The notes below the pieces were generated by a model, which had not been told where the DNA came from, ran no database searches, and saw only the letters and a program-made list of their open reading frames with translations. This document shows positions 11,481 to 23,496 of a DNA stretch of 64,000 bases, piece by piece. A program made the translations under genes and the position numbers. Origin of the DNA: Puccinia triticina (Eukaryota > Basidiomycota > Pucciniomycetes > Pucciniales > Pucciniaceae); assembly GCF_026914185.1 (NCBI RefSeq), contig NC_070568.1:4422001-4486000 (forward strand), in the 5' to 3' direction. Every line of letters starts with the position of its first letter. The stretch's first letter is position 1.

Positions 11481-12190
11481 TGAAAGTCGCTGGTATGCGT
11501 CTGGGTCTTTTATCACGCATCGAATTTCTTCAAGGAGATCTACCAACCGATTCAACGACTGTTGAGATAAGCAAAACACAATACAAATATGTATGTATGT
11601 GTAGAGAAGTCCGAAGGATGCAGGTCTTACAGCCCGTTGATGTTGAGACCCGTATCAAGTCTGATCTTTATTTTTTTTGAGAGCTTCAAATTAGGGGGTA
11701 TGGAAGCGCATTTCAAAAAGAAATCAGTGAAAAAGATAAATCTCCCTCGATTTCGCGAAGCTCTCGGCCAAGGCACAAGGAGTGCCTGAAAACCACTCAC
11801 AACTGCTTTCCAAAAACTGAAGAAAGATTAGTAAGTGCCGCTTCTCACCATTGACAATCCCAACAATCGGACTGGAGCAACCGAATTAACAATTCCTTTA
11901 TCTTTTCTAATATAATTCCTCGTTTATCTTTTTTAATATAATCTTTCCTTATGGATCTCCTTTCTACCGTGTCCTTCATCTCTACCGATATCTATTCGAA
12001 TCAGGTTAGTGCAGCTACGTATGCATGCTGGTGGATCATCTTTTTTGAGTGCGATAAAACAGTCAAACTATAAAATCCTATCAGGTGCAATCCCGATGCA
12101 AATTTCACCAAATGTCAGAGCATCTTCCAATAAAAACTGCTTTTGACCTTGATCTAGGCAGTCTGAAATCCGCCTTAACCTGACTACGTC

Positions 12191-12342
12191 CGCGAGAATA
12201 ATAAACTTCATATTTTCGTGATGGCTGCGTGGTTATTGTTCCTGATAGTTAAGCGCTCTTGATTTCATTATGGTACGGGATAATAACCCCCGAATCCTAC
12301 GACTAATGATTGAATCTTCAGCTTTTTGGCGATAGCTTACAA
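12191..12342 (+). promoter_or_regulatory. Conserved upstream block of RING gene 1
   Basis: This block is shared with the upstream regions of the other two RING genes (29722-29875 plus; 28577-28715 minus). Shared phrases include cgtgatggctgcgtggtta (copies 1 and 2), gttaagcgctct, ATTTCATTA and gatagcttacaa. Weaker similarity continues several hundred bases upstream, back to the caggtcttac phrase near 11620 and 29202. The copies therefore arose by duplication of a segment including the presumed promoter and 5-prime leader. Which bases bind regulators cannot be told. Confidence 0.45.
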
Positions 12343-13104
12343 GCGCACACTTCAATAGAAATCGCAGGCCTTGAACACACCCGAGAGCCCGCTAGTCACT
12401 CGAACGTATTTGGAGACTACCCAGATCAAGTGAACGTTAATTTATCTCAACCACCACTTCTGAGAGTGGGTGGTTTTTCGTTCATATGATTGTAGTCTGG
12501 ACCTTGAGGTCCAAGTTTCCTGAAAGCTGAAATCTTTCTTGTCTGAGGAGGTGAGCAGCGCGAGGCACGTTTGACAATCGATGCAGACGAAAACCCTAGT
12601 AAGACAGCTCCAGAAACTTCCATTCCCCCACAGCCTGATCAACCAAGCTCTATTGGTGAAGCCGTACACGCTCAAAGTTCTCCAACAGTGTGTGTGGTTT
12701 GCCTTGACACTGAGACTCACACAAATGGCTTGAAAAAACTTCAAGCATGCAACCATATCTTTGGCGCTGAGTGTGTTGATACATGGTTGAAAGAGAATGA
12801 AACCTGTCCAATCTGCCGAATGGTTGATTGGCAAGCAAAAATGGCACTCGATCGACGCCGTGATGTCGCCTCGCCTCGCACTTCGGGAATAATGGGATCA
12901 GAACACAGTGATTCGTACGACTTGGAGGGATTACAATCACTGGCTCTGGAAATAGCACAGCAAGATCGAGAAAGAGCACTTCAGAATCAAGTTACAGCAC
13001 TCCGGAATCAAATGTGGCGAAGGTTGGGGTTCCTTCTCGGTGTTTCTGCATGCGTGATGCTCCTCTATTGCCTTTGGGTGTTCTTTGCGTTTTTCACACA
13101 GTAA
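12343..13104 (+). pseudogene. RING-finger membrane protein, copy 1 (start codon lost; possibly a pseudogene)
   Basis: By comparison with its two paralogues the gene has two exons, about 12343-12465 and 12559-13104, joined in phase 0 across a 93-base GT...AG intron that removes an in-frame TGA. The predicted protein has a RING core with CVVC, CNH, AEC and CPICR motifs, then a Gln/Arg-rich probable helix and a C-terminal hydrophobic segment of about 23 residues, which fits a tail-anchored E3 ubiquitin ligase. The usual sixth-position His of a RING-H2 (the fifth ligand) is Gly. Where paralogues have ATG in acaaATGCGC this copy reads acaaGCGC, and no in-frame ATG precedes the RING; translation would need a non-ATG codon such as TTG (12310 or 12571). 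It may be a young pseudogene or use another first exon. Confidence 0.65.
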
Positions 13105-14619
13105 GTTTCCCGGTTGGTTTGCTCAGCCGCATATCTGTACAATTTAGATTTTGATGTCTTGAAACGCTTCTGCGCACCGTTTCAATACCAGTTCTAAACC
13201 TTTTCAACACGAATGAACTTTGAAGCAGTGGCTATTACTATTACCTCCTCCTATACAGCAAGAATGCTTAACGTATAATTCTTATCAACTCCAAGCCCCA
13301 GGAATGTTAAATCTGATTATTCAGAAAATTCAAGTGGAGTATTTTAACCAATCTTCATCTGAGTATATAATGTATTCAATCCACGCTTTCTTGGAAACTA
13401 GACTTTCAAGGCGGCTCCGCCGCTGCTTTTTTTAGTCCCGGTCTCAAATGATTCAATTCAAATCTACTCAGTTGTTTCAAAATTTCCAGAATCATAAACA
13501 GAATGGAATCCCTCCTAGTCAAAGTGGTTGTCCTTCTGGTTGAAGATCTTGCATAAAATATTTTAATTGGAGGGATCCCAAAGAATTTTTATAAAACCTC
13601 TGACACAAAAAATTGTTTCTGTTGAAGCGGTTAGGCAACCTCCTCAACAGGAAGGATCATCTGGGTGAAAGACAATTTCATGGCAGCAAATCCAATCACT
13701 TTGTGGACAGTACTTGATGAATTGGCAGGCAAGTATGTTATATGCCCAATAAAATTTGATAGCCAATTACTGGGAACATAGTGTGATAATGTCCAGGGAG
13801 ATGCAGACCCAAGGAAGTCCCACCGTGGCGAGGGCCCGAACGTGAGGAGGGCCGGAGAACGTGCAGGAAAGGTGGTAGTGGCAAGGAGCGCAGCATGCAC
13901 AAACCAAGGCTGCGGCAAGACCCACAGGCCCAGTGGGCAAGACCAGCCGGCAGGGACCAAGAGCTTGGTACCGTCAGCCAAAGAAACCTTATTGGAACAG
14001 AATAGTCCTCATCAAGGTTTCAACCTTAGCCGACTGCTGGGAAAGGATAAGATACATCTCCTTTTTTCGCCCCACCCACCCACCCAGTTAGCGGTCCCAT
14101 TCCGATTTGCCCTCGGGCTCGGACCTTAGGGATATGTCCCTAGACAGCCTAGATGGAGTGAGGACCGAGGTGACCTGAAAGTCACACGACCCCCCTCTCC
14201 TCTCAAGGCCCAGCCAGCAGATATCAAATTTGCTTGTGGTAGGCAAAGAGGGTGAGAAGGGGATTCCATCCCCCTACAACCCATACTCGAGCAGATTGGA
14301 GAGAACAGGAATCTCAGGCCTCTCTAGATGACTAATAGGAATTTATCTTATGTTATTTGTTGAAAGAGTCAACCAAAGGAACACACCAGTACAATCAACA
14401 AGAATAAATTCCTCTGTGGGCTGTAAACATATAGCTGCAGATGAGACTGGAAGAGAATTTATACCTTCCATAAACAGTGCAAATAATTTGCTGCCAAAGG
14501 CACAGAACTTATGTCCTGAAAATAGTAGCTCTGGCAGCTTCATTTTGGGCTGAATAACAGTGGTCTGTTTTTGTAGTGCATTTTTTGAGCATCTATGCAG
14601 TGGGAAGCTTAGTAGGTTT
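13105..14619. other. Downstream flank of RING copy 1 and unassigned sequence
   Basis: The first 100 bases match the 3-prime flank of RING copy 3 (shared ATTTTGATGTCTTGA). Beyond about 13,250 nothing coding is recognised. A GC-rich stretch at 13,800-14,230 has no recognisable open frame; minus- and plus-strand frames there are of low quality. Confidence 0.35.
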
Positions 14620-14923
14620 CACCATGGGAGTTTGTGTGGCGCTTGTGTGCAAGTGTCATTGCACAATATTGTTTAAGAAACCTGTTAGATATATCCTGGA
14701 ACTTGAGCCTCAATGTATGCTAAATTCATGATGAATTTATGTTTAACTTATGCTCAATTGAGCTGAAGGCACTTTGGAAAGGAGTTGAATTCAATTGAAA
14801 ACCAGCTCCAACTTGAATCTAGTTATTACTGGACCTATTTTAGAACACATTTTCAACTACATTGCAAATCAATATCTAACAATTGGCAGAAACAAGGTAT
14901 TTACCACGGGAATCATATATTTC

Positions 14924-15251
14924 TAGAGCTGGCCCCTATCATCCGTTGGCGGCTCCTTGGCACCCGCGGGCGGATATCTGTGGCAGTGTGCAGGTATCCT
15001 CCAGCTGGTGCGGGTGTCCAGTCTGGGTCCAAATTCAGGCAAGTACCCGTGCACAAATTGCCATTCTGTACAGCTATGCTTGCCCCTAGTGCCAATTGGC
15101 AGTTACTAGGTACCTGTGGGCAGGTAACTGTGGAAGTACACAAGTAAAAGCCAGCGGGTGTCGGGTATGGGTGCGGGTGTCCATTCTGGGTCAAAATTCA
15201 GGAAGGTACCTGCACCCGCTGCGGGTACCCGGGTGCAAAGTGCCAGCTCTA
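14924..15251. mobile_element. hAT-like MITE rich in GGTACC motifs
   Basis: Begins TAGAGCTGGCCCC and ends GTGCCAGCTCTA, flanked by a perfect 8-base duplication TATATTTC (14916-14923 and 15252-15259). TAGAG ends plus 8-base duplications are the signature of the hAT superfamily. The interior is a string of short GGTACC and CACCCG palindromes without a transposase. Copy B of the host element has the empty site (gatatatttgg) at about 41657, which confirms that this is an insertion. Confidence 0.93.
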
Positions 15252-15972
15252 TATATTTCATTCTATCATGTGTTTATCATAAATCTCAAAAAGCTTGAGA
15301 CATGTTAGTGCACAAAAAGACACACGTGTAAGTTTGTGTGACACATTCTTTAGTTGCTGAAGTTTTTCAAAAAATATTTGAAGTTCTGGGAAAAGTCCAG
15401 CGGAAAAAAACCTCATATTAATCAGGAGTTGTGTATGACTTCAGAAAATATCCCCAAAATCATTTGTGTACATATGGCCAAACGTTATAAACAATTTTTG
15501 AAGGGTCCACCTAAGCCCCTGACTCTGCATGAGCACTAAGGCTGGCATCACTTGGCTCAGTGATGAAAAATGTGACACACCAGCACACATGTGTAAATTT
15601 GTGTGATACATTCTTCAGCTGCTAAATTTTTTCCCAAGGGAGTTGGAATTCTGGGACAAGTCCAGGGGAACCTCAGATTACCCAGGGTTTGTGAATGAAT
15701 TCAGAAAATCTCCTCAACAGGATTTCTGTACTGATGGATGAAAATCAGATACCATTCTTAAAGGGTTCAGCTAGTTCACCCCTGGGATTGTGGGGCACTC
15801 ATCTTGGCATGATATGGCTGGGTGATGGTCTACGTGTCACACAAACGCGCACGTGTACGTTTGTGTGACACAATGTGTCACAGAAACCCGCACAGGTTAC
15901 ATGGTTGTGTGACAGCTGGCCCCACAGCGCCAAAGTCAAACCGTGGTACCAGAGCAAAATCAGACCTCCCAC

Positions 15973-16291
15973 TAGAGCTGACACTTTGCACCCGGGTACC
16001 TGCGGCGGGTGTGGGTACCTGCCTGAATTTTGACCCAGAATGCCCAGAATGGACACCTGCACCCGTACCCATAACCCGCTGGAAGTTACCTGCGTACTTC
16101 CATGGGTACCTGTCCAGAGGTACCTAGTACCCACCAATGGGCACTAGGGGCAAGCAGAGCTGTGCAGAATGGCAATTTTTGCGCAGGTACCTGCCTGAAT
16201 TTGGACCCAGACTTGACACCCGCACCTGCACCCGGCGGATACCTGCGCTCTTCCACAGGTACCCGCCAACGGGTACTAGGGACCAGCTCTA
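15973..16291. mobile_element. hAT-like MITE, second copy
   Basis: Begins TAGAGCTGACACTTTGCACC and ends GGGACCAGCTCTA, with 8-base duplication CCTCCCAC on both sides (15965-15972 and 16292-16299). Same family as 14924-15251: same terminal bases and same GGTACC-rich interior. The related sequence in host copy B lacks it, reading straight through cagacctccca. Confidence 0.93.
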
Positions 16292-16719
16292 CCTCCCACT
16301 GTATCACTACACTCCATCCAAAGTTTTCACCATGTGTAATAGAAAAAACTTAGAAATAACTGGCAGCTTTTTGGTGTGTGCCCTGAAAATAAATACAAAA
16401 ACCATTTCAGAGAAAAATCCTGGGTATGGGTTTCCAAAGAGTTCAAAAATCATGATAATTGAAATATGAGGAACTTTGGTCAAGCTTGAGGATCAAGTAA
16501 AACTTTTCATTAAAATGGCCTTGTTTTCAGCATAGGTGTGGCATACATTTTACACATACATTACACAACACATCAAGTATTGTTCCCGATCATTTCAGGA
16601 TATTTTGTGGCAGACATGAACCTTGCCTTCAAACCAGCATCTACGTGAGATCCAACCAAATCTATGACTGAGTTAAGAGATGGCACTTGCAAGCAAGTGC
16701 TGAGGAAACTCCCATGGTG

Positions 16720-18799
16720 AATTTAGTGGTGAAAAATCATGCTTCCCACTTTTATAACAGTTTTAAAGCATTCCAAAATCTGATTTTTTTGTAAAGGTGG
16801 AGAGAGGGGGAGCAAGAGACAAGATGATTTACAGGTGTCTTGCAGAGGTCCAAAAGACAACTTGTCTGACAAGGGTAGAAGGGGGAGTCAAGATCCCTTT
16901 AATTTGAAAGGAGAAGAGAGGAAACATACTAATAAGAGAAGAAAGAAAATAAAAACCCTGACTACTTTAATCCCTGAGGTCACAAAATTTCTTGGAATTT
17001 TTTACCTGGTACTTGAGGTTTGACTTTGGATGGACTGTTGGGATCCTGTATAATCTGAGTTTTCAATTAGTTTGTAGGTTAGTTCAAGGGAAAGTGTGAC
17101 ACTTGTAGCTGCTTGTGTTTGTTTTTGGTGCCAATTTGGCTCCAAGTGCACGCAAGCAATTCTTGAATGATAATTTTTTGCATTTGGATGGGTGTGCACA
17201 GGGTGCAAATTGTAAATTTGGCATTGACTTCCCAACCTGATTTCCAAGCAGGAGACCTCCACGGCTAGTTGGGGTACCTCAAGCTTCATTGGGCCCAGAG
17301 CCACGCCACCGCGAGGCTCTCATCAAGAAATCCAAGAGGATATATCAGGCTTGGGTAACTGGTAGGCAGTTTTAATTGATAACTGGTAGAGAATGGGGGC
17401 CATTATCATCTACTCATCAATAAGAAATTTCCCAAGCTGTGTTGGTACACAGTGCAATTTGTAGCAACTGGGAGAAATACATACTTGCCAGAGGGCCTCC
17501 CTGGCATGTTGGCGAGGTTTTTTAACAATACATTCAGGCCAACCGCTCCTGGCCATCAATTGAGAGGCGCCTAGCTCAACTGGGATGCTTCCTCTTGACC
17601 GGGATCACTCACCCCAAACTTCATGAGCGTTGCTTTAGCCACTAAGCTTAGTGCGCTGATACATGCTGGGCTCATTTAGTCTAGAAATTATCCGCCATTA
17701 TGCTTATATTTAATCCTGGGATGATAAGTCTCATTGACATTGCTTATCAAAGAGTGAGTGTCAGAATGCTTAGAGCAGGAATGGAATATAACATGAACGG
17801 GATGGCCCCTCCAATGAAGCTTGAGGTATACTACAGCTCTCCGGGGAGGATTTCCTTGAACTTAACTAAGTCCCTTCCCAAGTTCCCTGCCAGAAGCTTT
17901 GCCGGAGGGACTTACGCCCCATCAGGAATTCGTGTGTGAGACTATTCTGAGTTCTTCTGGTAATCAACTTTGAGTGCCCATAACTCAACCTAGATTATTT
18001 CCTACCAGTTAGAAAATTTAATGTAGAATAGGCCTACATCTTGTCTTTCTTATGATACAGTTTGGGACCATTACCTCCTCTTCTCAATGATTATTTTATT
18101 TTTTTGAAAAATTTGCAAAAGAAAATTTCCCAGGTTCAGAGCGGATCACTAAACAACAAAGCCCATGCACAATTGGCAGATCTGATTTAATGTGATATCA
18201 CCTATGTGCACCCTTCTTTTTTCACTTTTGTCAATCCTCAAAACAGCTGAGTTTTTGTTGCTATGTAATAGCATTGTCTGTGCTCATAAATCCCGGTGGT
18301 GTGCTGGGATATGATTACCACTCAACATCACCTGGCTGATCTGGTTGATCTCAATGCAGTGGTAGATGTGATGAGGGAATGGCTGGTTGTACTGGTGACT
18401 AGTTCAGGGCTTAACTGGTGGTATGCAAAGGAAGGTCTGAAGGTTTTTTTTGGCAAGGTGTCCGTGTGAGTGATCCCAAAGACAACAGGTTACTTTATGG
18501 CTAAATACATGGTGTTTCAAACCACCTCCAGGAAGTTGTCCAGGTTGCTAAATTAACAAAGTCCCTCCTCTGCGGGGATGAGTGGGGAGTGACGCCGACC
18601 TCAGGGAGGGACTTATGCCCAAAGCGGAAGTGCTTTCCCAAGAGCATTGGGAGGAAATCTGGCTGAACTTTGAGAGGTTATAGCTTGCTTGTTATGTGAG
18701 CTACATATAATTTTCTGCGCATTGATGGATGTGCTTTAATTGCATCTTCCTTTCTGTTGAATCAGAATTTCAAGTACCTAGTGAAGCAAACAAGCAAAG

Positions 18800-18830
<31 letters not shown>

Positions 18831-18905
18831 TGCACCAAACAGACTTGCGGGGCCAGGCACCATCTGCAAAGAGTGTGGTCTTCAGCCTGGGTAAATAAAT
18901 TTTAA
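16720..18905. other. No gene recognised
   Basis: No supported gene. Around 17,845-17,925 and 18,555-18,625 there are segments with AAGTCCCT...AGGGACTTA inverted phrases resembling those at 9.5 and 10.0 kb. A run of about 31 A interrupted once by G lies at 18,799-18,828. The rest is AT-rich and appears unique. Confidence 0.35.
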
Positions 18906-19066
18906 GGCCCCGTTTGGATGCCCGCCTTATATGTGATAAATGGGGAAATTTATCATGCGCAAGCCAAAGTTTTCTTGCCATCTCCACCAAATGTTTTGGT
19001 CCCCCAAGGTTCATGCGTGATAAATACAGCCATTTATCAAGTATAACAGTGTGTGCAAACGGGGCC
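18906..19066. mobile_element. Harbinger-like MITE, GGCCCCGTTTG ends
   Basis: A 161-base element starting GGCCCCGTTTGGATG and ending GCAAACGGGGCC, flanked by TAA on both sides. A TWA target duplication with G-rich inverted ends fits the PIF/Harbinger superfamily. The interior contains a further inverted phrase (tgataaatggggaaatttatca). A second member lies at 27523-27672. Confidence 0.85.
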
Positions 19067-19101
19067 TAAAATCTATCAAAAAAATAGGGATTGCCTCTGG
19101 T

Positions 19102-21589
19102 CACCAGGGGGGAAAGTGTGGCACTCTCTGGAGAGTGCCAGGCCGTAATTCTGTCAGTCAAATGGTCTGATGTGAGTTAGATGTGAGTTGCAACTCTGTG
19201 TTCAATTTTCTTCCCAAAAGATGTGTAACTGTAGGTGAAGTGGTTGCGGGATGATCTGTAACTCAATTCCAACACATGAAAATATCTTAGTTGAAATTTT
19301 CTGTTTGGTTCATATCAAACAAAATCCAGGATGTGAGCTTCAATTCACAACATGTTTTGCCAAGAATGTAACTATCTTGATGCTCAAAGATATCCTTGAC
19401 CAAGTGAGAAGGAAGATTTTTCAGGGCTGATTTTTTTCAATCAAAACCCACATAAAATCACATAATGAAAGATAGCTGTAAATTATAGCAACCACAGAGA
19501 CTCAGCTAACTGGTAGATTAATCCTTGTGGGATATTTCTGCCATGCCTGTTCCCTTCATCAATTGGGAGGAAAGTTATGTAAAATTAAATTTCTCTTTTT
19601 TGAGTATTACACAGTGTCAAAGCTGGGAAAACCTCTGTAACCTGTCTTCCCTCCCTGTAATATGAAATGTGAACAATCAAAGAGGCCTTTTCACCAACCA
19701 TGTTTACCAAGTGATGGTCCACTTATGCAGGCTAAAGTTTGCCATGCGGTCAGCTGTTCATTTGGGTCCATGCACCTTTTGTATGTGAATACACATTGCA
19801 CAATTTTCCTTCACTTGACCTCCATCTGACTGAGAAAATGCAGCAGCTAGAGGTTAGAATTATTAAGCTTCACAGAGGGAAGGGGGCAGATTGGTGGATA
19901 TCAATAGATGCATCAATATTTTGATGATCCTGGAACCAGCAGGAGAAAGATTTCAATAGCTGGTCTGAACTCTGAGGTGAAAAGTCAACTCTGAAATGTC
20001 CACACACATCTCAGCATGCAGGGTCATACCGTTTGTCTTGTAGATTGATCATCTTCACACCTTTTGCCTGACTGTTTTGGGAGATTTTTTCCTTCAGGTA
20101 GCATACCTTCATCATACCTACCATTATGTCCGTGGCCATTGTGCAACAAAATGGTGTTGATTGCTCTTATCACATGGTAATTATTAGCACCAGGTGTAAG
20201 ATAAGAATGATGCTCTTTTGACCTGCTGTATCCAGAACAATCAAAATCATCCTCATTTTGTAGTGGCAAAAATGGTGTTCATATGTGTTGCAAATCACCA
20301 AAAAGGCTTGTGTTCCAGGAGTTTCAATCTGGGCACAAGTCAACTACGGTGGCAGCGGGGCAACAGGGATCAGCTCTGTATCCCCGGGTGTCCCTGGGGA
20401 GCGTGTTTTTTTTTGTCGCTATGTCCACCGTCATGTTCGGCTGAACATCAGGGTGGACATTGGCGAGTTGCTTGTTTACACGGGCTCGATTACCTTTGTT
20501 TGCTGGTCATTGAGCTGGGAAAGCCCCAACTCAATGAACAGTACACTAAATAATTTTCATTCAGCTTGGCTTTTCCGAGGTTGGTGGACAGTACAGACTG
20601 CTCACCAAGCTCAGACAGGCCCAGAACAATGACCAATAGGTGCTGGTCATTGGACCAGGGCTTCTCCGACTGGATGGCCAACACAAACTGGCCATCGAGT
20701 TCAGAGAGGCCGCGCTTGACAGGTGTCATGCCCTGGTCATCGATCTGCAGCCTCTCCGAGCTCAAATCCGATGACCAGTAGATACTGGTCATCCAGCGAG
20801 AAGCCCTGGCCCAATGACCAGCAAATGCTGGTCATCTAGTCAGCCTTTCCGAGCGCGGTAGGCAGCCTACACTGGCCACTCAGCTTGGAAAAGTGCAGCA
20901 GGATGGACAGTACATACTGTCCATCAAGCCGGGACTTTCCCCGCGCTGAGTACAGTACATACAGTCCTTAAATCTGGGAGAGGCCCGGCTCAATGACCAA
21001 CATGCAGTACTGGTCACTGCTCTGGGATTTTCCCAGCCTAGTGAACTGTGATCAAGTGGAGGGTGTCTCCACTCAATGGCCAGTAGAACCAGTCACCGAG
21101 TAAGGAACCCCCCCACTCAACAGCCAGTATACACACCAGTCCTCGAGTGGAGAATCCCTCCACTCAATGACATTAAAAACCAGTCATCGAGTGGAGGATG
21201 TCTCCACTTGGTGGCTGGTAATTTAGATATGGTCATTGAGTGGACACAACCTCCAATCAATGGTTGTCCAACAGTCATCAAGTGGAGGGAATCTCCACTC
21301 AATGACTTTACAACCCATTCATTGAGTGGAGGGGGTCTCAAATTTATTCCTGAAACACACCACTAAGTGTAGAATACCAGGGTGTACCAGGCATCAAGTG
21401 GGGGTACCCTCAACTCAATTACCAACATGTTCACCATGGAGTGGATCAAAGATCAGCCTGAGTTGAACATAAGGTCAACATATTTGAAGCCTAAATCCCA
21501 TATGCTCACACATTTGACATCAGACAGTCTTCCCAAAGGAACATACGGTCTGGCACTCTCCAGGGAGTGCCACACTCCCCCCCCCGGTG
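19102..21589. mobile_element. CACTA-like non-autonomous element, CACCAGGGG family (2.5 kb)
   Basis: Left end CACCAGGGGGGAAAGTGTGG followed by the hairpin cactctctggagagtg; right end is the inverse, ending CCCCCGGTG (one base changed from the expected TGGTG). The 3-base duplication GGT flanks both ends (19099-19101, 21590-21592). The interior has the dispersed repeat shared with 11150-11480 and a TCAATGACC palindrome array (about 20500-21420). No transposase is seen. The same terminal design occurs in the element at 42356-48459. Confidence 0.85.
20500..21420. repeat. TCAATGACC palindrome array (array 3), inside the CACTA-like element
   Basis: Many facing copies of CAATGACCAGT and ACTGGTCATTGAG separated by short spacers (for example gtggaggatgtctccac). 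The units are looser in sequence than in arrays 1 and 2. The location inside an element bounded by a target duplication shows that this array type travels with DNA transposons. Confidence 0.75.
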
Positions 21590-22557
21590 GGTACCTGGCA
21601 CCCATTTGCAGGTACCCGCGGTTGTGTCCTAGTACCCATCAGCAGGTGCCGCGTGCAGGTGCGGTTATCTGCTTTTGCGGGAAAAAAAAAGTGGGTGCCC
21701 ACCCCTCTCCACCAGCATGGGATTAATCCTCCCCTCCCTCAATTCCCTTAATGATTGGTGTTCTGGTCATTGAAAGGGAATTTCTTCTTGATGACCCACT
21801 GGTAATTGAGGGGAGTGCCACCCCCCTATATGACCAGAATACACTGGTCATTGAGAGTAGAGGTTAGCTCTTGAAGACTGGCACAGAATGGTCATTGGGA
21901 GGAATGCCACCTCCCCTTGATGACTGAAGAATGGTTAGTGGAGGGGATACCAACTGCTCTCAATGGCAGGCCACATCTTGATGACCGGTGCAGACAGGTC
22001 ATTGGGGGGAATACCACCTCCCCTCAATGACCTGTGTGAACCAGAAATTGATCTGCCATTCATTAAGGGTATTAACAACTCCCCTCAACAACAGGTCTGC
22101 CGTTTGCTAAGGGGAATTTCAATCCAGTCATTGAGGGGAGGTGGTGTTCCCCTCAATTTTTGGTCTGCCAGTCATCAAGAGGAGATTTTCTCTCAATTAC
22201 GGCATCTCCTCTCAATGACTGGTTTGTTGTGCCAGCCATTGAGATGAGATTTTCTCTTGATGACCGGTCATTGAGAGGAGATATCATCTCAATGACCTGT
22301 CTGTTGTGCCAGTCATTGAGAGATTTCATCTCAATGTCTGGTGTATGTGCCAGTCATGACTCATCAAGAGACCCTCTCTATGACCGGCGTGTTGTGTCAG
22401 TCATCAAAAGACCCTCTTGATGACCGGTGTGTGCTGGCCATCAAGGGGAGGTGGTGTTTCCCTTGATGTATGACACAGACCAGGCATCTAGTGGAGCCAG
22501 ATCTGGGGATCAAAGTTTGTGCAGACAGCCACAAGTACCCTCTACCTGCCATCTGGC
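21590..22557. repeat. GGTACC-rich fragment and TCAATGACC palindrome array (array 4)
   Basis: The first 130 bases carry GGTACC/CACCCG motifs like the hAT-like MITEs at 14.9 and 15.97 kb, without matching ends. From about 21725 to 22470 there is a further array of TCAATGACC/GGTCATTGAG units with GAGGGGAG spacers, grading into GAGATGAGAT variants. No gene. Confidence 0.65.
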
Positions 22558-23027
22558 AACAATGGGTAGTTACATTATGTTGCGTTATCCATGCAATTTA
22601 GGTAATGTAACTACCCTTGTTACCTGCAGCTCCCCGTTACATTATCTGTAACGGAATATTTTCTGGCCTTGCACTTAACGTAACGGCTTCTCTTTTTGAG
22701 GTTGTTATGGTGTGTTAATTTATCCACTGGATAACGCGCTAAAGGGCCAAAATAGGCTCTATGCAGCCCACACTTTATCATTTATATGGCGCTCTGCAGG
22801 CGCCAATAACATAACAAACATCAATAATTGTCTGTCACATGACGGTGGTAATGAAATGCACTGCCTTTACAAGTAACTGTAACAACAACAGCTAAAAAAG
22901 TGTTACGTTACCGTTATGTTTGTTGAGTTGTCTGTTAGTCTGCTATCATGATGTATCACCACAGTATGGAGGGCTGTTGGATTGACCCATGAGCACTACC
23001 AACCAACCACCCAGCTGACAGCCACAA

Positions 23028-23113
23028 GCCTCTGTAGCCTAGTTGGTAAAGGCAACCCTCTAGTATGTGTCTCAGCATAGCTGAGGTCATGAGTTTGACT
23101 CTCACCAGACACA
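23028..23113 (+). ncRNA. tRNA-like sequence inside the left TRIM LTR
   Basis: Can be drawn as a class II (long variable arm) tRNA: D-stem GCCT/AGGC around AGTTGGTAA, a variable-arm hairpin CTCAG/CTGAG, and a T-arm with loop TTTGACT. Box A (TAGCCTAGTTGG, 23035-23046) and box B (GAGTTTGACTC, 23091-23101) match RNA polymerase III promoter consensus. In the right LTR the T-arm is even better (GTGAG TTCGACT CTCAC, around 23627-23643). The acceptor stem pairs only partly and the anticodon arm is poor, so this is a tRNA-derived promoter or SINE-like module, not a working tRNA. Confidence 0.6.
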
Positions 23114-23496
23114 TATTCATTTGACAGTCTCTACAGGTTATGACCCCAGAGCTACCTGAGCGCTACTTGCTTACAATAGAGACTTGATGAATTTGTGAAT
23201 GCTTACTTGTAAGACCACGCAAACCCCTATAAGCCTACATCTGGATCATGGGTTCAATCCCTACGCTGATTATCTTTCCTGGGTCTCGTTCCCACTCTCT
23301 CTTGGGGTCAATCCCCACTTCCCATCATGTAGCAAGGGGGGATGTTGAGTTGTCTGTTAGTCTGCTACCATGACGTATCACCACAACATGGAGGGCTGTT
23401 GGATGGACCCATGAGCACTACAAACCAACCACCCAGCCAGCAGCCACAAGCGTCTATAGCCTAGTTGGTAAAGGCAGTACTCTAGTATGTGTCTCA

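Larger units (their letters stand above)
14620..16719. mobile_element. CACTA-like element, CACCATGGGAG family, copy A
   Basis: Ends are inverted: CACCATGGGAGTTT followed by GCGCTTG...CAAGTG on the left, and CACTTGC...GCAAGTG then AAACTCCCATGGTG on the right. The interior aligns along most of its length with copy B at 41358-49329, including repeated palindromes around GTGTGACACA. Copy A lacks the nested elements of copy B but holds two hAT-like insertions of its own (14924-15251, 15973-16291). No transposase frame is seen. The flanking triplets (TTT and AAT) do not match, so the duplication has decayed or the ends recombined. Confidence 0.75.

Noticed and set aside
23028..23113. Functional tRNA gene
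   Set aside because: D- and T-arms are good but acceptor and anticodon arms pair poorly, and it is repeated within LTRs; kept only as a tRNA-like module.
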